64,000 nucleotides of DNA from Aliiroseovarius sp. F47248L (GTDB taxonomy: Bacteria > Pseudomonadota > Alphaproteobacteria > Rhodobacterales > Rhodobacteraceae), in assembly GCF_023016085.1 (NCBI RefSeq), contig NZ_JALKBF010000001.1, positions 1,550,001 to 1,614,000 of the forward strand, read 5' to 3'. The translations under genes were made by a program, and so were the position numbers. Shown in pieces: positions 1 to 8,686 of this stretch; position 1 is the stretch's first letter; every line of letters begins with the position of its first letter. The notes under the pieces are model-generated. The model was given only the letters and a program-made list of their open reading frames with translations, searched no databases and was not told the DNA's origin.

Positions 1-325
1 TTACATCTTCTCTTTTGATGTAGTTGCCCAGCCCGGAACGTGCAAAATAATCTAGAACCACATCTTTGCGGTCGTTTTCCTGATCGGGATGCGCTGCTGC
101 CAAAAGCGCGCGATCCATGGTCGCCTGCAAGCGCGTCCGCTGAAGCTCGTATCGCATAAGATCGACAGATAAGCCCGAGACAATTAGCAGCGTGATGAAC
201 AGAAACATTGCGAGGATGAACATCGCGCCATCCTCGTCATCTGCAAATTTGCCGATACGTCCCCAGCGCAAATGGCCGGTCAGCCGTGAATTCATAATCC
301 CCAAGCGGTCCCTACGTCGCGCCAT
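1..325 (-). CDS. TadE/TadG-like Flp pilus-associated protein (N-terminal part, cut by window edge)
   Basis: The reading frame opens at an ATG (323-325) preceded by AAGGGAG at good spacing and is still open at base 1, so only the first 108 residues are visible. Residues about 34-55 form one hydrophobic helix directly after an acidic DDEDGA motif, followed by DLMRYE and a positively charged helix. This pattern is typical of TadE/TadG-type pilus-assembly proteins, which are anchored by one N-terminal helix and often carry a periplasmic von Willebrand region. That C-terminal region lies outside the window, so the family call rests on the N-terminus alone. Confidence 0.7.
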   Translation of the reverse strand, partial: MARRRDRLGIMNSRLTGHLRWGRIGKFADDEDGAMFILAMFLFITLLIVSGLSVDLMRYELQRTRLQATMDRALLAAAHPDQENDRKDVVLDYFARSGLGNYIKREDV

Positions 326-642
326 TTCGAACTCCCTTCCCATGCCCCCGCACGGTACAACTCGTAAACCAATACACGGTTTAACCTATTTGTAGATTAT
401 CAATGGCTGTGGCGAAACTAAGGCATTTTTTTAACAAATATGATTTTATCCATAGAATGACACGTTATTGTTCGCGCTAAGGCGACAGAAACTGCACAAA
501 GCGACCTCTGACCCAGCTTGCGCACCAATCGCACAGGGATTGCGGGGGTGGCATTGGTGGCAATTAAGCCTAACCTGTTCAAAGAAGCGCCGCAGGAATT
601 GATTCTGCGGCAGCGCAGAAAAGACCTCAGAGGTGTAAAAAA
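326..642. other. Intergenic region between divergent tadG-like gene and dehydrogenase
   Basis: This 317-bp gap between divergent genes holds no credible coding frame. It contains an A/T-rich stretch around 425-460 with a possible promoter reading right (TTAACA at 431, 16 nt, TAGAAT at 453) and a hairpin close to the dehydrogenase start. Promoter assignment is tentative. Confidence 0.5.
589..611 (+). other. Stem-loop in the dehydrogenase leader
   Basis: GCCGCAG (589-595) pairs perfectly with CTGCGGC (605-611). The 9-nt loop can extend the pairing through GAAT/ATTC with one bulge. It lies about 30 nt upstream of the start codon and leaves the AGAGGT ribosome-binding site free. No U-tract follows, so it is not an obvious terminator. 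Confidence 0.45.
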
Positions 643-2082
643 ATGGCTGATATGGCTAATATCAAAGAGCCGAGTTTCCGCGATTCCGTAAACCTGATGT
701 TCGACCGGGCGGTCGCATTGATGGATATTCCCACCGGTTTGAAAGAGAAAATTCGCGTCTGTAACTCGACCTATACAGTTCGATTTGGTGTGCGGCTCAG
801 GGGGGAAATTCGCACCTTCACCGGGTACAGATCTGTCCATTCTGAACATATGGAACCCGTTAAAGGCGGCATCCGCTATGCCTCGGCTGTAAACCAGGAC
901 GAGGTCGAGGCGCTGGCTGCTCTGATGACCTTCAAATGCGCGCTGGTGGAAACACCGTTCGGGGGATCGAAAGGCGGGCTGTGCATCGAACCCCGCGACT
1001 ATGAAGAACACGAGTTAGAGCTGATCACGCGTCGCTTTGCGTATGAGTTGGCCAAGCGTGACCTGATCAACCCGTCGCAGAACGTCCCCGCGCCCGACAT
1101 GGGCACCGGCGAACGCGAGATGGCGTGGATCGCCGACCAATACGCGCGCATGAACACGACCGATATCAACGCACGGGCCTGTGTGACTGGCAAACCCACC
1201 CATGCCGGCGGCATTGCTGGCCGGGTCGAAGCCACCGGGCGCGGTGTTCAATATGCCCTGCGCGAGTTCTTCCGCCATCCCGAAGATGTCGCGATCGCAA
1301 ACTTGTCTGGCAAACTGGAGGGCAAGCGCATTGTTGTGCAGGGTTTGGGGAATGTGGGTTATCACGCCGCCAAGTTCCTGTCGGAAGAGGACGGTGCGAA
1401 AATCGTCGGTATCATTGAACGTGACGGCGCATTGGTGAACGACGATGGGCTGGATGTCGAAGCCGTTCACCAGTGGATCGTGCAACATGGCGGCGTCAAA
1501 GGGTTCGGCGATGCGAAGTATCATGAAGACGGGGCGAAGGTTCTGGAATCTGACTGTGACATTCTGATCCCCGCAGCGCTTGAAGGGGTCATCAACCTGT
1601 CCAATGCGGATCGCATTCAGGCACCTTTGATCATCGAAGCGGCCAACGGGCCTTTGACCTCGGGCGCGGATGAAATTCTGCGAAAAAAAGGCACGGTGAT
1701 CATTCCTGACCTTTATGCCAACGCGGGCGGTGTGACCGTCAGCTATTTCGAGTGGGTCAAGAACCTGAGCCACATCCGCTTCGGTCGGATGCAACGCCGT
1801 CAGGAAGAAGCCCGTCACCAACTGGTGGTGGACGAACTGGAGCGGCTGGATCGTTACCTTGGCGATGCGTGGTCGATGACACCGCAATTCAAGGAAAAAT
1901 ACTTGCGCGGCGCGGATGAACTGGAGCTTGTACGCTCGGGTTTGGATGACACAATGCGCACCGCCTATCAGGACATGCGAGAGGTCTGGCATTCCCGTGA
2001 TGACGTGGATGACTTGCGGATGGCGGCCTATATTGTTGCCATCAAACGCGTGGCGGCAAGTTACCGCGCTAAGGGTCTTTAA
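643..2082 (+). CDS. Glu/Leu/Phe/Val dehydrogenase (glutamate dehydrogenase type)
   Basis: The 479-aa product fits the hexameric glutamate/leucine dehydrogenase family, which reversibly deaminates an amino acid to its 2-oxo acid using NAD(P). The substrate motif (MTFK, K98) and the catalytic lysine motif GGSKGG (K110) are in place, and the Rossmann fingerprint VQGLGNVG lies near residue 232. The length matches bacterial glutamate dehydrogenases rather than the shorter leucine/phenylalanine enzymes, but substrate cannot be proved from sequence. The ATG is preceded by AGAGGT. It is a single-gene unit converging on the amidase gene, with a shared hairpin between them. Confidence 0.88.
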   Translation: MADMANIKEPSFRDSVNLMFDRAVALMDIPTGLKEKIRVCNSTYTVRFGVRLRGEIRTFTGYRSVHSEHMEPVKGGIRYASAVNQDEVEALAALMTFKCALVETPFGGSKGGLCIEPRDYEEHELELITRRFAYELAKRDLINPSQNVPAPDMGTGEREMAWIADQYARMNTTDINARACVTGKPTHAGGIAGRVEATGRGVQYALREFFRHPEDVAIANLSGKLEGKRIVVQGLGNVGYHAAKFLSEEDGAKIVGIIERDGALVNDDGLDVEAVHQWIVQHGGVKGFGDAKYHEDGAKVLESDCDILIPAALEGVINLSNADRIQAPLIIEAANGPLTSGADEILRKKGTVIIPDLYANAGGVTVSYFEWVKNLSHIRFGRMQRRQEEARHQLVVDELERLDRYLGDAWSMTPQFKEKYLRGADELELVRSGLDDTMRTAYQDMREVWHSRDDVDDLRMAAYIVAIKRVAASYRAKGL

Positions 2083-2084
2083 TT

Positions 2085-2122
2085 AAAAGCCGCCTTATTG
2101 TCCAACACGTAAAGAAGGCGGC
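2085..2122 (-). terminator. Intrinsic terminator between convergent genes
   Basis: GCCGCCTT (2089-2096) pairs with AAGGCGGC (2115-2122). Read on the minus strand, the stem is followed by TTTTAATT, a good terminator for the amidase gene. It may also slow transcription from the dehydrogenase side. Confidence 0.6.
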
Positions 2123-2145
2123 GCAACCTTTTGGGATAAAAAGAC

Positions 2146-3525
2146 TTACTGCCGTAGCCGTTCGGCCTTGGCAGCGTCTTGCAGCGACCAATATTGCAGG
2201 GCATCGCGTATGCCCTCGGCCGCTTGTCTGCGCCAGTTTTCGTCTTGCAACAATTTGCGATCGCGGGGTGACGACAAGAACCCCAATTCGATCAATGCCG
2301 ACGGAATATCTGGCGCTTTCAGCACCGAAAACCCGGCTTTCATCCGCGGGGTTTTATAGGTGGATCCAGTGGCGGAATATATCCCTTCGACCAACGCATC
2401 GGCCAGCGACTCGGCGCGTGGTGTGGTTTCAGTGCGCGCCAGATCCATCAAGACCAGCGCCACCTCGTCAGATTGCCGGGACAGATCGACGCCCGCCAGT
2501 ATATCACCCCGATCGTGTCGCTCGGCCAGCGATTGCGAGGCCGCGTCGGTCGCGTCTTCTGACAAGGTATAGACCGTGGCGCCGGTTGCCCTTCCCTGCA
2601 CCAGCGCGTCTGCGTGCAGAGACAGAAACACATCCGCGCCTGCCCGGCGCGCAATGGTCACTCGCTCCTCCAATGGAACGAACATGTCGCGGTCACGGGT
2701 CATCACGACTTTGAAGCCACCGGCGCGCAACAGCGTTTCTTTCAGTTGCCGCGCAAAAGTCAGCATCAGGTCTGCTTCCACCACACCCTCGCGCTCTGCT
2801 CCGGGATCAATACCGCCATGGCCAGGGTCGAGCACCACCACCAAGTCACCAAACCCGGTCTGCCGGGTTTTCGGCGACGGCATGGGGCGTAGTGCATCTG
2901 GGGCGAAGACGGCGCTGTCCGGCGCGCCGCTGGTGGCTGCGAACGCGTCCGGCGTCGATTGCGCTAGGTCTAGCCGCATGATCACTGGCGCGCCGTCAGT
3001 TTCGGGGCTGGTCATCCACGCTTTTTCTACCACCATCGGGGCAGCAAGTGTCAGGACAAGGCGTGTCCAACCGGGACGGAAGAGCCCCGCCCGAACTTCG
3101 ACCACCCGCTCTGAGGACGCCAGCACCGCTTGCGGATCAAGCCCCGCCCAGTCCAGTTCGGAAAAGTCCACCACAACACGCTGCGGATCATCTAGTGTAA
3201 AGACCCGCCAAGGCACAGTGCGGGTCATTCCGATCTCAAGCGCGGCTCCGCGCCAGCGATCTGTGATTGTAACGCTCGAGCCTGTGAGCCGTGCCAACCC
3301 GGTCAGCGTTTGCGAAGTGGTGTCAGGCACACGCGCTGGGGGAGCGGTCGTCATGGCGGTCGCGATCTCGGGCACTTCGACGGCAGCATGCGCAGGTCGC
3401 GGTTCCGGCGGCACGGATGTAAGCGGCGCGGCGGCTTCTTGAGCCATGCCCACCCCTGCACTAAGGGCAAACCCCGCCACAGCCAGCAAGATAGCCCCTG
3501 CCCTGCGCTTCTTCCGTGTTGTCAT
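2146..3525 (-). CDS. N-acetylmuramoyl-L-alanine amidase with AMIN domain
   Basis: This 459-aa secreted cell-wall hydrolase cleaves the amide bond between MurNAc and the stem peptide, normally to separate daughter cells. It begins with a basic n-region and hydrophobic signal peptide ending near AQA. An AMIN-type peptidoglycan/septum-targeting region follows (about 70-190), then a zinc-dependent Amidase_3 domain (about 230-450). The zinc site is visible as DPGHGG near residue 231, SLHADA and the catalytic Glu in ALIELGFLSS. It lies on the same strand as the DsbA-like gene 83 nt upstream, so co-transcription is possible. Confidence 0.9.
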   Translation of the reverse strand: MTTRKKRRAGAILLAVAGFALSAGVGMAQEAAAPLTSVPPEPRPAHAAVEVPEIATAMTTAPPARVPDTTSQTLTGLARLTGSSVTITDRWRGAALEIGMTRTVPWRVFTLDDPQRVVVDFSELDWAGLDPQAVLASSERVVEVRAGLFRPGWTRLVLTLAAPMVVEKAWMTSPETDGAPVIMRLDLAQSTPDAFAATSGAPDSAVFAPDALRPMPSPKTRQTGFGDLVVVLDPGHGGIDPGAEREGVVEADLMLTFARQLKETLLRAGGFKVVMTRDRDMFVPLEERVTIARRAGADVFLSLHADALVQGRATGATVYTLSEDATDAASQSLAERHDRGDILAGVDLSRQSDEVALVLMDLARTETTPRAESLADALVEGIYSATGSTYKTPRMKAGFSVLKAPDIPSALIELGFLSSPRDRKLLQDENWRRQAAEGIRDALQYWSLQDAAKAERLRQ

Positions 3526-3608
3526 CGTGATTTGACCTTGACCGAGCTTTGTTCTGGGCAGAGCTTATCAAGCCCCGCCCGGAAGGTCAGCCGCTAATGG
3601 TCGTGGCT

Positions 3609-4367
3609 TCAGCTTTCTTCGCGCTTGGTGGCGATGATCTGTTCCATTTGCTCAAGCGGCATGTAGCCGCGCGCCATGGTGTCGTGCATGACGAAAGCCG
3701 GGGTGCCTGTGATCTGCAAACGCTGTCCCAGCGCCCGGTTCTCGGCTAAGACTTTGTCAACCTCGGGCGCATTCATGCCGTCGGCAATTCCCTGTCCATC
3801 CAGCCCCAGATCGTCGCCCAACTTGATCAGGCTTTCGACTGTCACATTGCCCCTGAGGGTGATCAAAGCATCATGCAACGTGGCATAGGCTTCTTCCCCA
3901 AACTGGTTCTGGGCCGAAATCGCATAACGCGCGGACAGCATGCTGGCTTCGCTGAGGATTGGGAATTCTTTCAGGATCAGGCGTACGCCTTGGTCCTTTT
4001 CCAGAAGCTCTTGCAGAACGTCATAGGATTTTCTGCAGTAGCCGCATTGATAATCAACGAATTCGACAATTGTGATGTCGCCATCGGGGTTACCCGAAAC
4101 GTGGGAATAGCCGTCGTTGAACAGCGCGTCGGCATTGACCTTAACAAGGTCCTCATCCATCGCATCCTGTGCCGCTGCCTGACGCTGCTCTAGCACACCG
4201 ATGGCTTCCATCAGCACCTCGGGATTGTCCATAAGATAAGCGCGGACCTCGTCGCGGAAGGCGTTGCGTTCGTCATCCGTCATGCTGGTCAGATCAAACG
4301 CTGTGCCCGGCAAGGCCGAAGCCATTGTCAGCGCGGTGGTCAGGGCCAGGGTCCGTGTGAATTTCAT
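3609..4367 (-). CDS. DsbA-family thiol-disulfide oxidoreductase
   Basis: A 252-aa periplasmic thioredoxin-fold protein. The chosen ATG (4365-4367) starts a clear signal peptide (MKFTRTLALT..., cleavage near GTAFA-like site at about 23) and has GGACG upstream; a frame extending to 4697 is longer but lacks family similarity. A helical N-terminal segment (24-90) precedes the thioredoxin domain with active site C108-GY-C111. A cis-proline is present in ITGTPAFV near the C-terminus. This is the Com1/DsbG-like layout, so it may form or isomerise disulfides in exported proteins. Substrate is unknown. Confidence 0.87.
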   Translation of the reverse strand: MKFTRTLALTTALTMASALPGTAFDLTSMTDDERNAFRDEVRAYLMDNPEVLMEAIGVLEQRQAAAQDAMDEDLVKVNADALFNDGYSHVSGNPDGDITIVEFVDYQCGYCRKSYDVLQELLEKDQGVRLILKEFPILSEASMLSARYAISAQNQFGEEAYATLHDALITLRGNVTVESLIKLGDDLGLDGQGIADGMNAPEVDKVLAENRALGQRLQITGTPAFVMHDTMARGYMPLEQMEQIIATKREES

Positions 4368-4598
4368 GTCGTTCGTCCGTTCTTGTTTGGTCGCACCGCT
4401 TAGGCACGCGAATACTCTAGCAATCGGGCGCGCCATGTAACTGCACAATCCCGCGATCATAACGCGTTTATGCCATTGGCGCGGCGCTGCCAACCGGCGA
4501 CCTGCCCCAACACCTGCGACAAAAACCGCGACCGCGCGCCATTGACTTTGCTGCCCGTCAAGGGCACCCACACGGGCGCGCAGCATAGTGAGGACACC

Positions 4599-5753
4599 AT
4601 GAAAAGCTCTACCCGCGGGATTGTCGATCCGTTTATCGTTATGGATGTGATGGAAGCCGCCCGTGCCGCCGAGGCCGCTGGTCGGGACATCATTCATATG
4701 GAGGTGGGGCAGCCTTCAACCCCGGCACCCGCCAAGGCACGCGCAGCCCTTGTTGGCGCAATGGAGGGTGAATCGCTGGGATACACTGTATCCCTTGGCC
4801 TTCCGGCGCTTCGAGAAGGCATCGCAAAGCTTTATAAAGATTGGTATAATCTGGATATCAACCCGGCACGTGTTGTGGTCACGCCGGGCAGTTCGGGGGC
4901 CTTCATCCTCGCCTTCACCGCGCTGTTTGATGCGGGCGACAAGGTGGGGCTGGGCGAGCCAGGATACCCTTCCTATCGCCAGATCTTGAAGGCCCTGAAT
5001 CTGACGCCGGTGGGCATTCCGACCCGCGCGGAAAACCGCTTGCAACCGGTGCCGTCCGAGATCCCCGGCGATCTGGCCGGGCTAATCACCGCCTCGCCCG
5101 CCAACCCGTCGGGCACCATGCTGGACCACGCAGCCCTTGAAAGCCTGATCAGCACCTGCCACGCGCAAGGCACAAGTTTCATCGCGGATGAGATCTATCA
5201 TGGTCTGCAATACGAAGGCCGTGCGATCTCGGCGTTGGAAGTGTCCGACGACATTTATGTTATCAACAGTTTCTCGAAGTATTTTTCGATGACCGGTTGG
5301 CGTGTCGGCTGGATGATCGTGCCGGAAGATCACGTGCGACTGATCGAACGGCTGGCCCAGAACATGTTCATCTGCCCCTCGCATGCCAGCCAGATTGCCG
5401 CCCTCGCCGCGCTTGATGCGCGCGATGAGTTGGACGCGAACCTTGCCACCTATGCCACCAACCGCCAACTTATGATCGACGAGCTGCCGAAGATCGGTTT
5501 CGACAAAATCGCGCCTCCAGATGGCGCGTTTTATATCTATGCCGATGTCAGTGACCTTACCGATGACAGCCGTGCGCTTGCCGCTGAAATCCTGGACAAG
5601 GCAGGCGTCGCGGTGACCCCCGGACTGGATTTCGACCCGGTGCGCGGGCATCAGACACTGCGGTTTTCTTATGCGCGGTCGACCGATGAGATCCGGGAAG
5701 GGCTAACACGGCTGGCTAGGTTAATGGCGACCCGGTCCTGTGATAAGCGCTGA
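4599..5753 (+). CDS. PLP-dependent aminotransferase, class I/II
   Basis: The 384-aa enzyme has the fold-type I aminotransferase pattern. The PLP-binding lysine is K227 in SFSKYFSMTGWRVGW, the phosphate-contacting Arg lies in the same motif, NPSGT precedes it, and the C-terminal carboxylate-binding Arg is in LRFSYA. The start at 4599 (GTGAGGACACC upstream) gives the family-typical beginning STRGIVDPF; the longer frame from 4470 only adds an unrelated extension. Substrate is not predictable; aspartate/aromatic-type activity is common in this subgroup. It is divergent from the DsbA-like gene across a 231-bp gap. Confidence 0.85.
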   Translation: MKSSTRGIVDPFIVMDVMEAARAAEAAGRDIIHMEVGQPSTPAPAKARAALVGAMEGESLGYTVSLGLPALREGIAKLYKDWYNLDINPARVVVTPGSSGAFILAFTALFDAGDKVGLGEPGYPSYRQILKALNLTPVGIPTRAENRLQPVPSEIPGDLAGLITASPANPSGTMLDHAALESLISTCHAQGTSFIADEIYHGLQYEGRAISALEVSDDIYVINSFSKYFSMTGWRVGWMIVPEDHVRLIERLAQNMFICPSHASQIAALAALDARDELDANLATYATNRQLMIDELPKIGFDKIAPPDGAFYIYADVSDLTDDSRALAAEILDKAGVAVTPGLDFDPVRGHQTLRFSYARSTDEIREGLTRLARLMATRSCDKR

Positions 5754-5756
5754 CAC

Positions 5757-5776
5757 GCAAAGCGAATCAGCTTTGC
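5757..5776 (+). terminator. Hairpin just after the aminotransferase gene
   Basis: GCAAAGC and GCTTTGC form a perfect 7-bp stem with a 6-nt loop four bases past the stop codon. No U-tract follows, so termination is only suggested. Confidence 0.3.
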
Positions 5777-6015
5777 TGCGCACCTTTGATCGACCTATCA
5801 GAAAACGGTCATTTTCTACGATCGGTGGACAATGCAGCACCCGAGACCAGTTTGACGCGTCCCTCCCCTAAAATAGTGAGGTGCCGAATTTCAAAATCAT
5901 GAATTATGGCGCTTTTTTCTATATTTTGTCTTTTCTTTGCCCGGTTGACGTTTAAGTAATGGAACTATCGGAAGGTGGAACTTCCAATAGTGTTAACGAA
6001 TGTATGAGTATTTAA

Positions 6016-8106
6016 ATGCCCCAGGGTTATCTGGTTCAACTTGGCGACTATTCGCTGGATGCAGGCGACAGCATCGGCGGCCCACTGGTAACCTTCACGA
6101 CCACTTCGACTATTGGTGCGGGCGAATGGGTTTGGTCTGGGACCTATAATGGCACCACATATACAAACACCACCGAACCCGGCGTGTATTACGAAGCATC
6201 GGACGGGAACGTCTATTTCGTACCCGATTACGGCCCCGTATCCACGATTTCATCATCTTCGGTGGTGTCAGCACCCGCCTATGCAACAGATGATGGGGTT
6301 CTGACCGGTACGTCGGGTGACGACGTCATTGATGGCAGCTTCACCGATGAAGACGGCGATGTGGTCGATGGTGGCGATGGCACCGGCGTAGGCGGCAATG
6401 ACGATGTGATTTTCGGCTACGCGGGCAACGACACAATCGCGTCCGGTGCGGCAAATGACACAATCGAAGGTGGCGAAGGCAATGACACGATTGATGGCGG
6501 CGCAGGTGATGATGTCATCTATGGCGACGACAAACCGCCGGTTGACACAACTGAAGTTCTAGACTGGAGTGCGCAAGGCGGCGACGGTACCAATCTAAGC
6601 GCGGGTTTCACTCAAAACACCGGCGAAATGGACGTATCCGTCAGCTTTAGCAGTGATGGGACCAATGCGCCTGTCTATCGGGTCGAGACAAGTGATACGA
6701 CCTATGTCGCAGCTGGCGAGGATTTTGACAACAATTCGAGCCTGTACCTTTATGGTAGCGGCGATGGAACGACGTCGACGACGACAATCGATTTCGCAGC
6801 TGCGGCAGGCAGCAATTCGCTGGATGATGTTCAAAATGTCTCGTTCCGGATCAACGATGTGGACTGGGGCGCTGGTAACCACACCGATATAATTACGGTG
6901 AACGCGATTGACGCCGCCGGCAATCCGGTGACCGTCACCTTGACACCGGGCGGCGGCGACACCGTGTCCGGCAACACAGTCACCGCCAGCACGGCAGCTA
7001 ACAGCCAGAACCAACTTGACGGATCAGTTCTGGTCGAAATCTCGGGGCCGGTCAGCGAGATTGAGATTGTTTATGGCAACCTTCAGTCTGGCACACAGGC
7101 GATCTGGGTCTCGGATGTGCATTTTGAAACGATCCCCGATCCGTCCGTGGGTGGCAATGACACCATCGATGGTGGCGATGGCGATGATGTCATCTATGGT
7201 CAGGGCGGCAATGACACGCTAACCGGCGGCCTGGGTGCCGACACACTGGATGGCGGTGATGGCACGGATACGCTGAACGTTGCGGCTGGTGACACCGCTT
7301 CGGGCGGTGCTGGATCGGATACGTTCAATCTGGATGCCGCGACGGCGCTGGACGGATCTGGCCCGACAATCACCATTGATGGTGGCGAAGACGACGATGA
7401 CGGCGACACCGATACACTCTATCTGAACCACCTGGTCGATGACTGGAACGATGTGGTTTTCGATCCGGGGAATTCAGAGAACGGGACCGCGACCCTTTCG
7501 GACGGCACCACCCTGACTTTCACCAACATCGAAAGCGTGATCATCTGCTTTACCACGGACACGATGATCCTGACGGAGCGTGGTGAACGCCCCATTCAGG
7601 ATCTTCGCCCCGGTGACATGGTCGTAACCCGCGACAACGGGCTGCAGCCTATTCGTTGGATGGGTCAGAAAACGGTGTCGGGCACCGGAAAACTCGCCCC
7701 GATCCAGATCGCTCAGGGACAGTTTGGGAATGACAAGCCTCTGCTGGTCTCGCCTCAACACCGGATGGTTTATTCCGGGCACGAGGCCACATTGCTATTT
7801 GCCCAACGCGAAGTGATGGTGCCAGCCAAACACTTGCTGGATGGTAAAGGCGTCGTGACCAAACCCATGGATCAGGTGACCTATTTCCACATGATGTTCG
7901 ATCGGCACGAGGTTGTGTTTGCCAACAAAGCAGCGACCGAGAGCTTCCATCCGGGCCATGAAGGCCTTGGTGCCATCGAAGCTGCCGCGCGAGAAGAGTT
8001 GTTTGTGCTGTTTCCCGACCTGCGCGCAGACCCGCGCCATTATGGCGACACAGCTCGCATGGTATTGAAGGGTTATGAGGCGCGCGCCCTACCCCGCGTT
8101 GCTTAG
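6016..8106 (+). CDS. RTX-repeat protein with C-terminal Hint (autoprocessing) domain
   Basis: A 696-aa acidic, glycine/aspartate-rich protein. Two blocks of calcium-binding nonapeptide repeats (GGxGxDx type) lie at about 126-176 and 378-435, separated by a beta-rich region. The C-terminal part is a Hint_2-type hedgehog/intein fold. It begins at C511 (ICFTTDTMIL) and has the PGDMV box, the TPxH-equivalent SPQH with H582 and a later DRHEVV His. It has no Sec signal peptide, in keeping with type I secretion of RTX proteins. By analogy with hedgehog, an N-S acyl shift at C511 could cleave off the RTX part. No secretion genes lie nearby. A second Hint protein is at 37.6 kb. Confidence 0.85.
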   Translation: MPQGYLVQLGDYSLDAGDSIGGPLVTFTTTSTIGAGEWVWSGTYNGTTYTNTTEPGVYYEASDGNVYFVPDYGPVSTISSSSVVSAPAYATDDGVLTGTSGDDVIDGSFTDEDGDVVDGGDGTGVGGNDDVIFGYAGNDTIASGAANDTIEGGEGNDTIDGGAGDDVIYGDDKPPVDTTEVLDWSAQGGDGTNLSAGFTQNTGEMDVSVSFSSDGTNAPVYRVETSDTTYVAAGEDFDNNSSLYLYGSGDGTTSTTTIDFAAAAGSNSLDDVQNVSFRINDVDWGAGNHTDIITVNAIDAAGNPVTVTLTPGGGDTVSGNTVTASTAANSQNQLDGSVLVEISGPVSEIEIVYGNLQSGTQAIWVSDVHFETIPDPSVGGNDTIDGGDGDDVIYGQGGNDTLTGGLGADTLDGGDGTDTLNVAAGDTASGGAGSDTFNLDAATALDGSGPTITIDGGEDDDDGDTDTLYLNHLVDDWNDVVFDPGNSENGTATLSDGTTLTFTNIESVIICFTTDTMILTERGERPIQDLRPGDMVVTRDNGLQPIRWMGQKTVSGTGKLAPIQIAQGQFGNDKPLLVSPQHRMVYSGHEATLLFAQREVMVPAKHLLDGKGVVTKPMDQVTYFHMMFDRHEVVFANKAATESFHPGHEGLGAIEAAAREELFVLFPDLRADPRHYGDTARMVLKGYEARALPRVA

Positions 8107-8111
8107 AGCGA

Positions 8112-8137
8112 AAAGTGGGTGTCCGACGGGCACCCCA
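8112..8137. terminator. Bidirectional terminator between RTX-Hint and cytochrome c genes
   Basis: GGGTGTCC and GGGCACCC form a stem (with A/T flanks on both sides: AAAA before, ATTT after) between two convergent genes, so it can end both transcripts. Confidence 0.6.
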
Positions 8138-8145
8138 TTTACCCT

Positions 8146-8616
8146 TCAATAGATGCCGTTTTCTCGCTGCACCGCGCGAATGAAATCAATGACACTTGTC
8201 ACTTCAGCACGGGTAATACCCGTGACCGGTTCCATATTGCCAAATTTCCAGTGATGAGCCTGTACGCCAAGCTCGGCGGCGCGGTAGAAAGCAAAGTCAG
8301 CGTGGTGGGACGGCTCGTATATTTTGTGAATTAGGGGTGGCCCTACCCCGTCAACACCCCCGGCGGTGTTCCCATGGCAGGACGCGCATTTCGCGGTAAA
8401 TACCTTCTGGCCGATCTGTTGGGCGTCATCCAGCGTCGGCATCTTCACCGGAACAATCTGATCGTTTGATGCAATATCTGCGGGCATGGCGTCATTATCT
8501 GTCGTCGTTGCTTGCGTATCTTGCGAGCCGACAAGACGCGACACGCTGAGACCCGCCAGAGAAACAACAACCAAGGCAATACCAGCATAGACCACAGTTG
8601 TGTTGGCTCGAATCAT
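8146..8616 (-). CDS. Membrane-anchored c-type cytochrome
   Basis: A 156-aa protein with one N-terminal membrane helix (about 8-28), a short linker rich in Thr/Asp and a single haem-binding motif C77-ASC-H81. M128 in FGNMEPV is the likely sixth ligand. This is a class I mono-haem cytochrome tethered to the cytoplasmic membrane and facing the periplasm. AAAAGGAGTT precedes the ATG. The partner oxidase or dehydrogenase is not encoded nearby. It is convergent with the RTX-Hint gene. Confidence 0.85.
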   Translation of the reverse strand: MIRANTTVVYAGIALVVVSLAGLSVSRLVGSQDTQATTTDNDAMPADIASNDQIVPVKMPTLDDAQQIGQKVFTAKCASCHGNTAGGVDGVGPPLIHKIYEPSHHADFAFYRAAELGVQAHHWKFGNMEPVTGITRAEVTSVIDFIRAVQRENGIY

Positions 8617-8686
8617 GAGAACTCCTTTTCTTAGCCGCCACCATGGGCGTTCCAGCTACAGGAAGGTCAACACAGAAGAATGCAGA

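Noticed and set aside
1015..1992. 325-aa open frame opposite the amino-acid dehydrogenase
   Set aside because: Shadow frame; the dehydrogenase has intact catalytic and Rossmann motifs.
6400..7330. Short tandem repeats at DNA level suggesting a CRISPR or minisatellite
   Set aside because: They encode in-frame GGxGxDx calcium-binding nonapeptides of an RTX protein; repeat units are degenerate at third positions and have no spacers.
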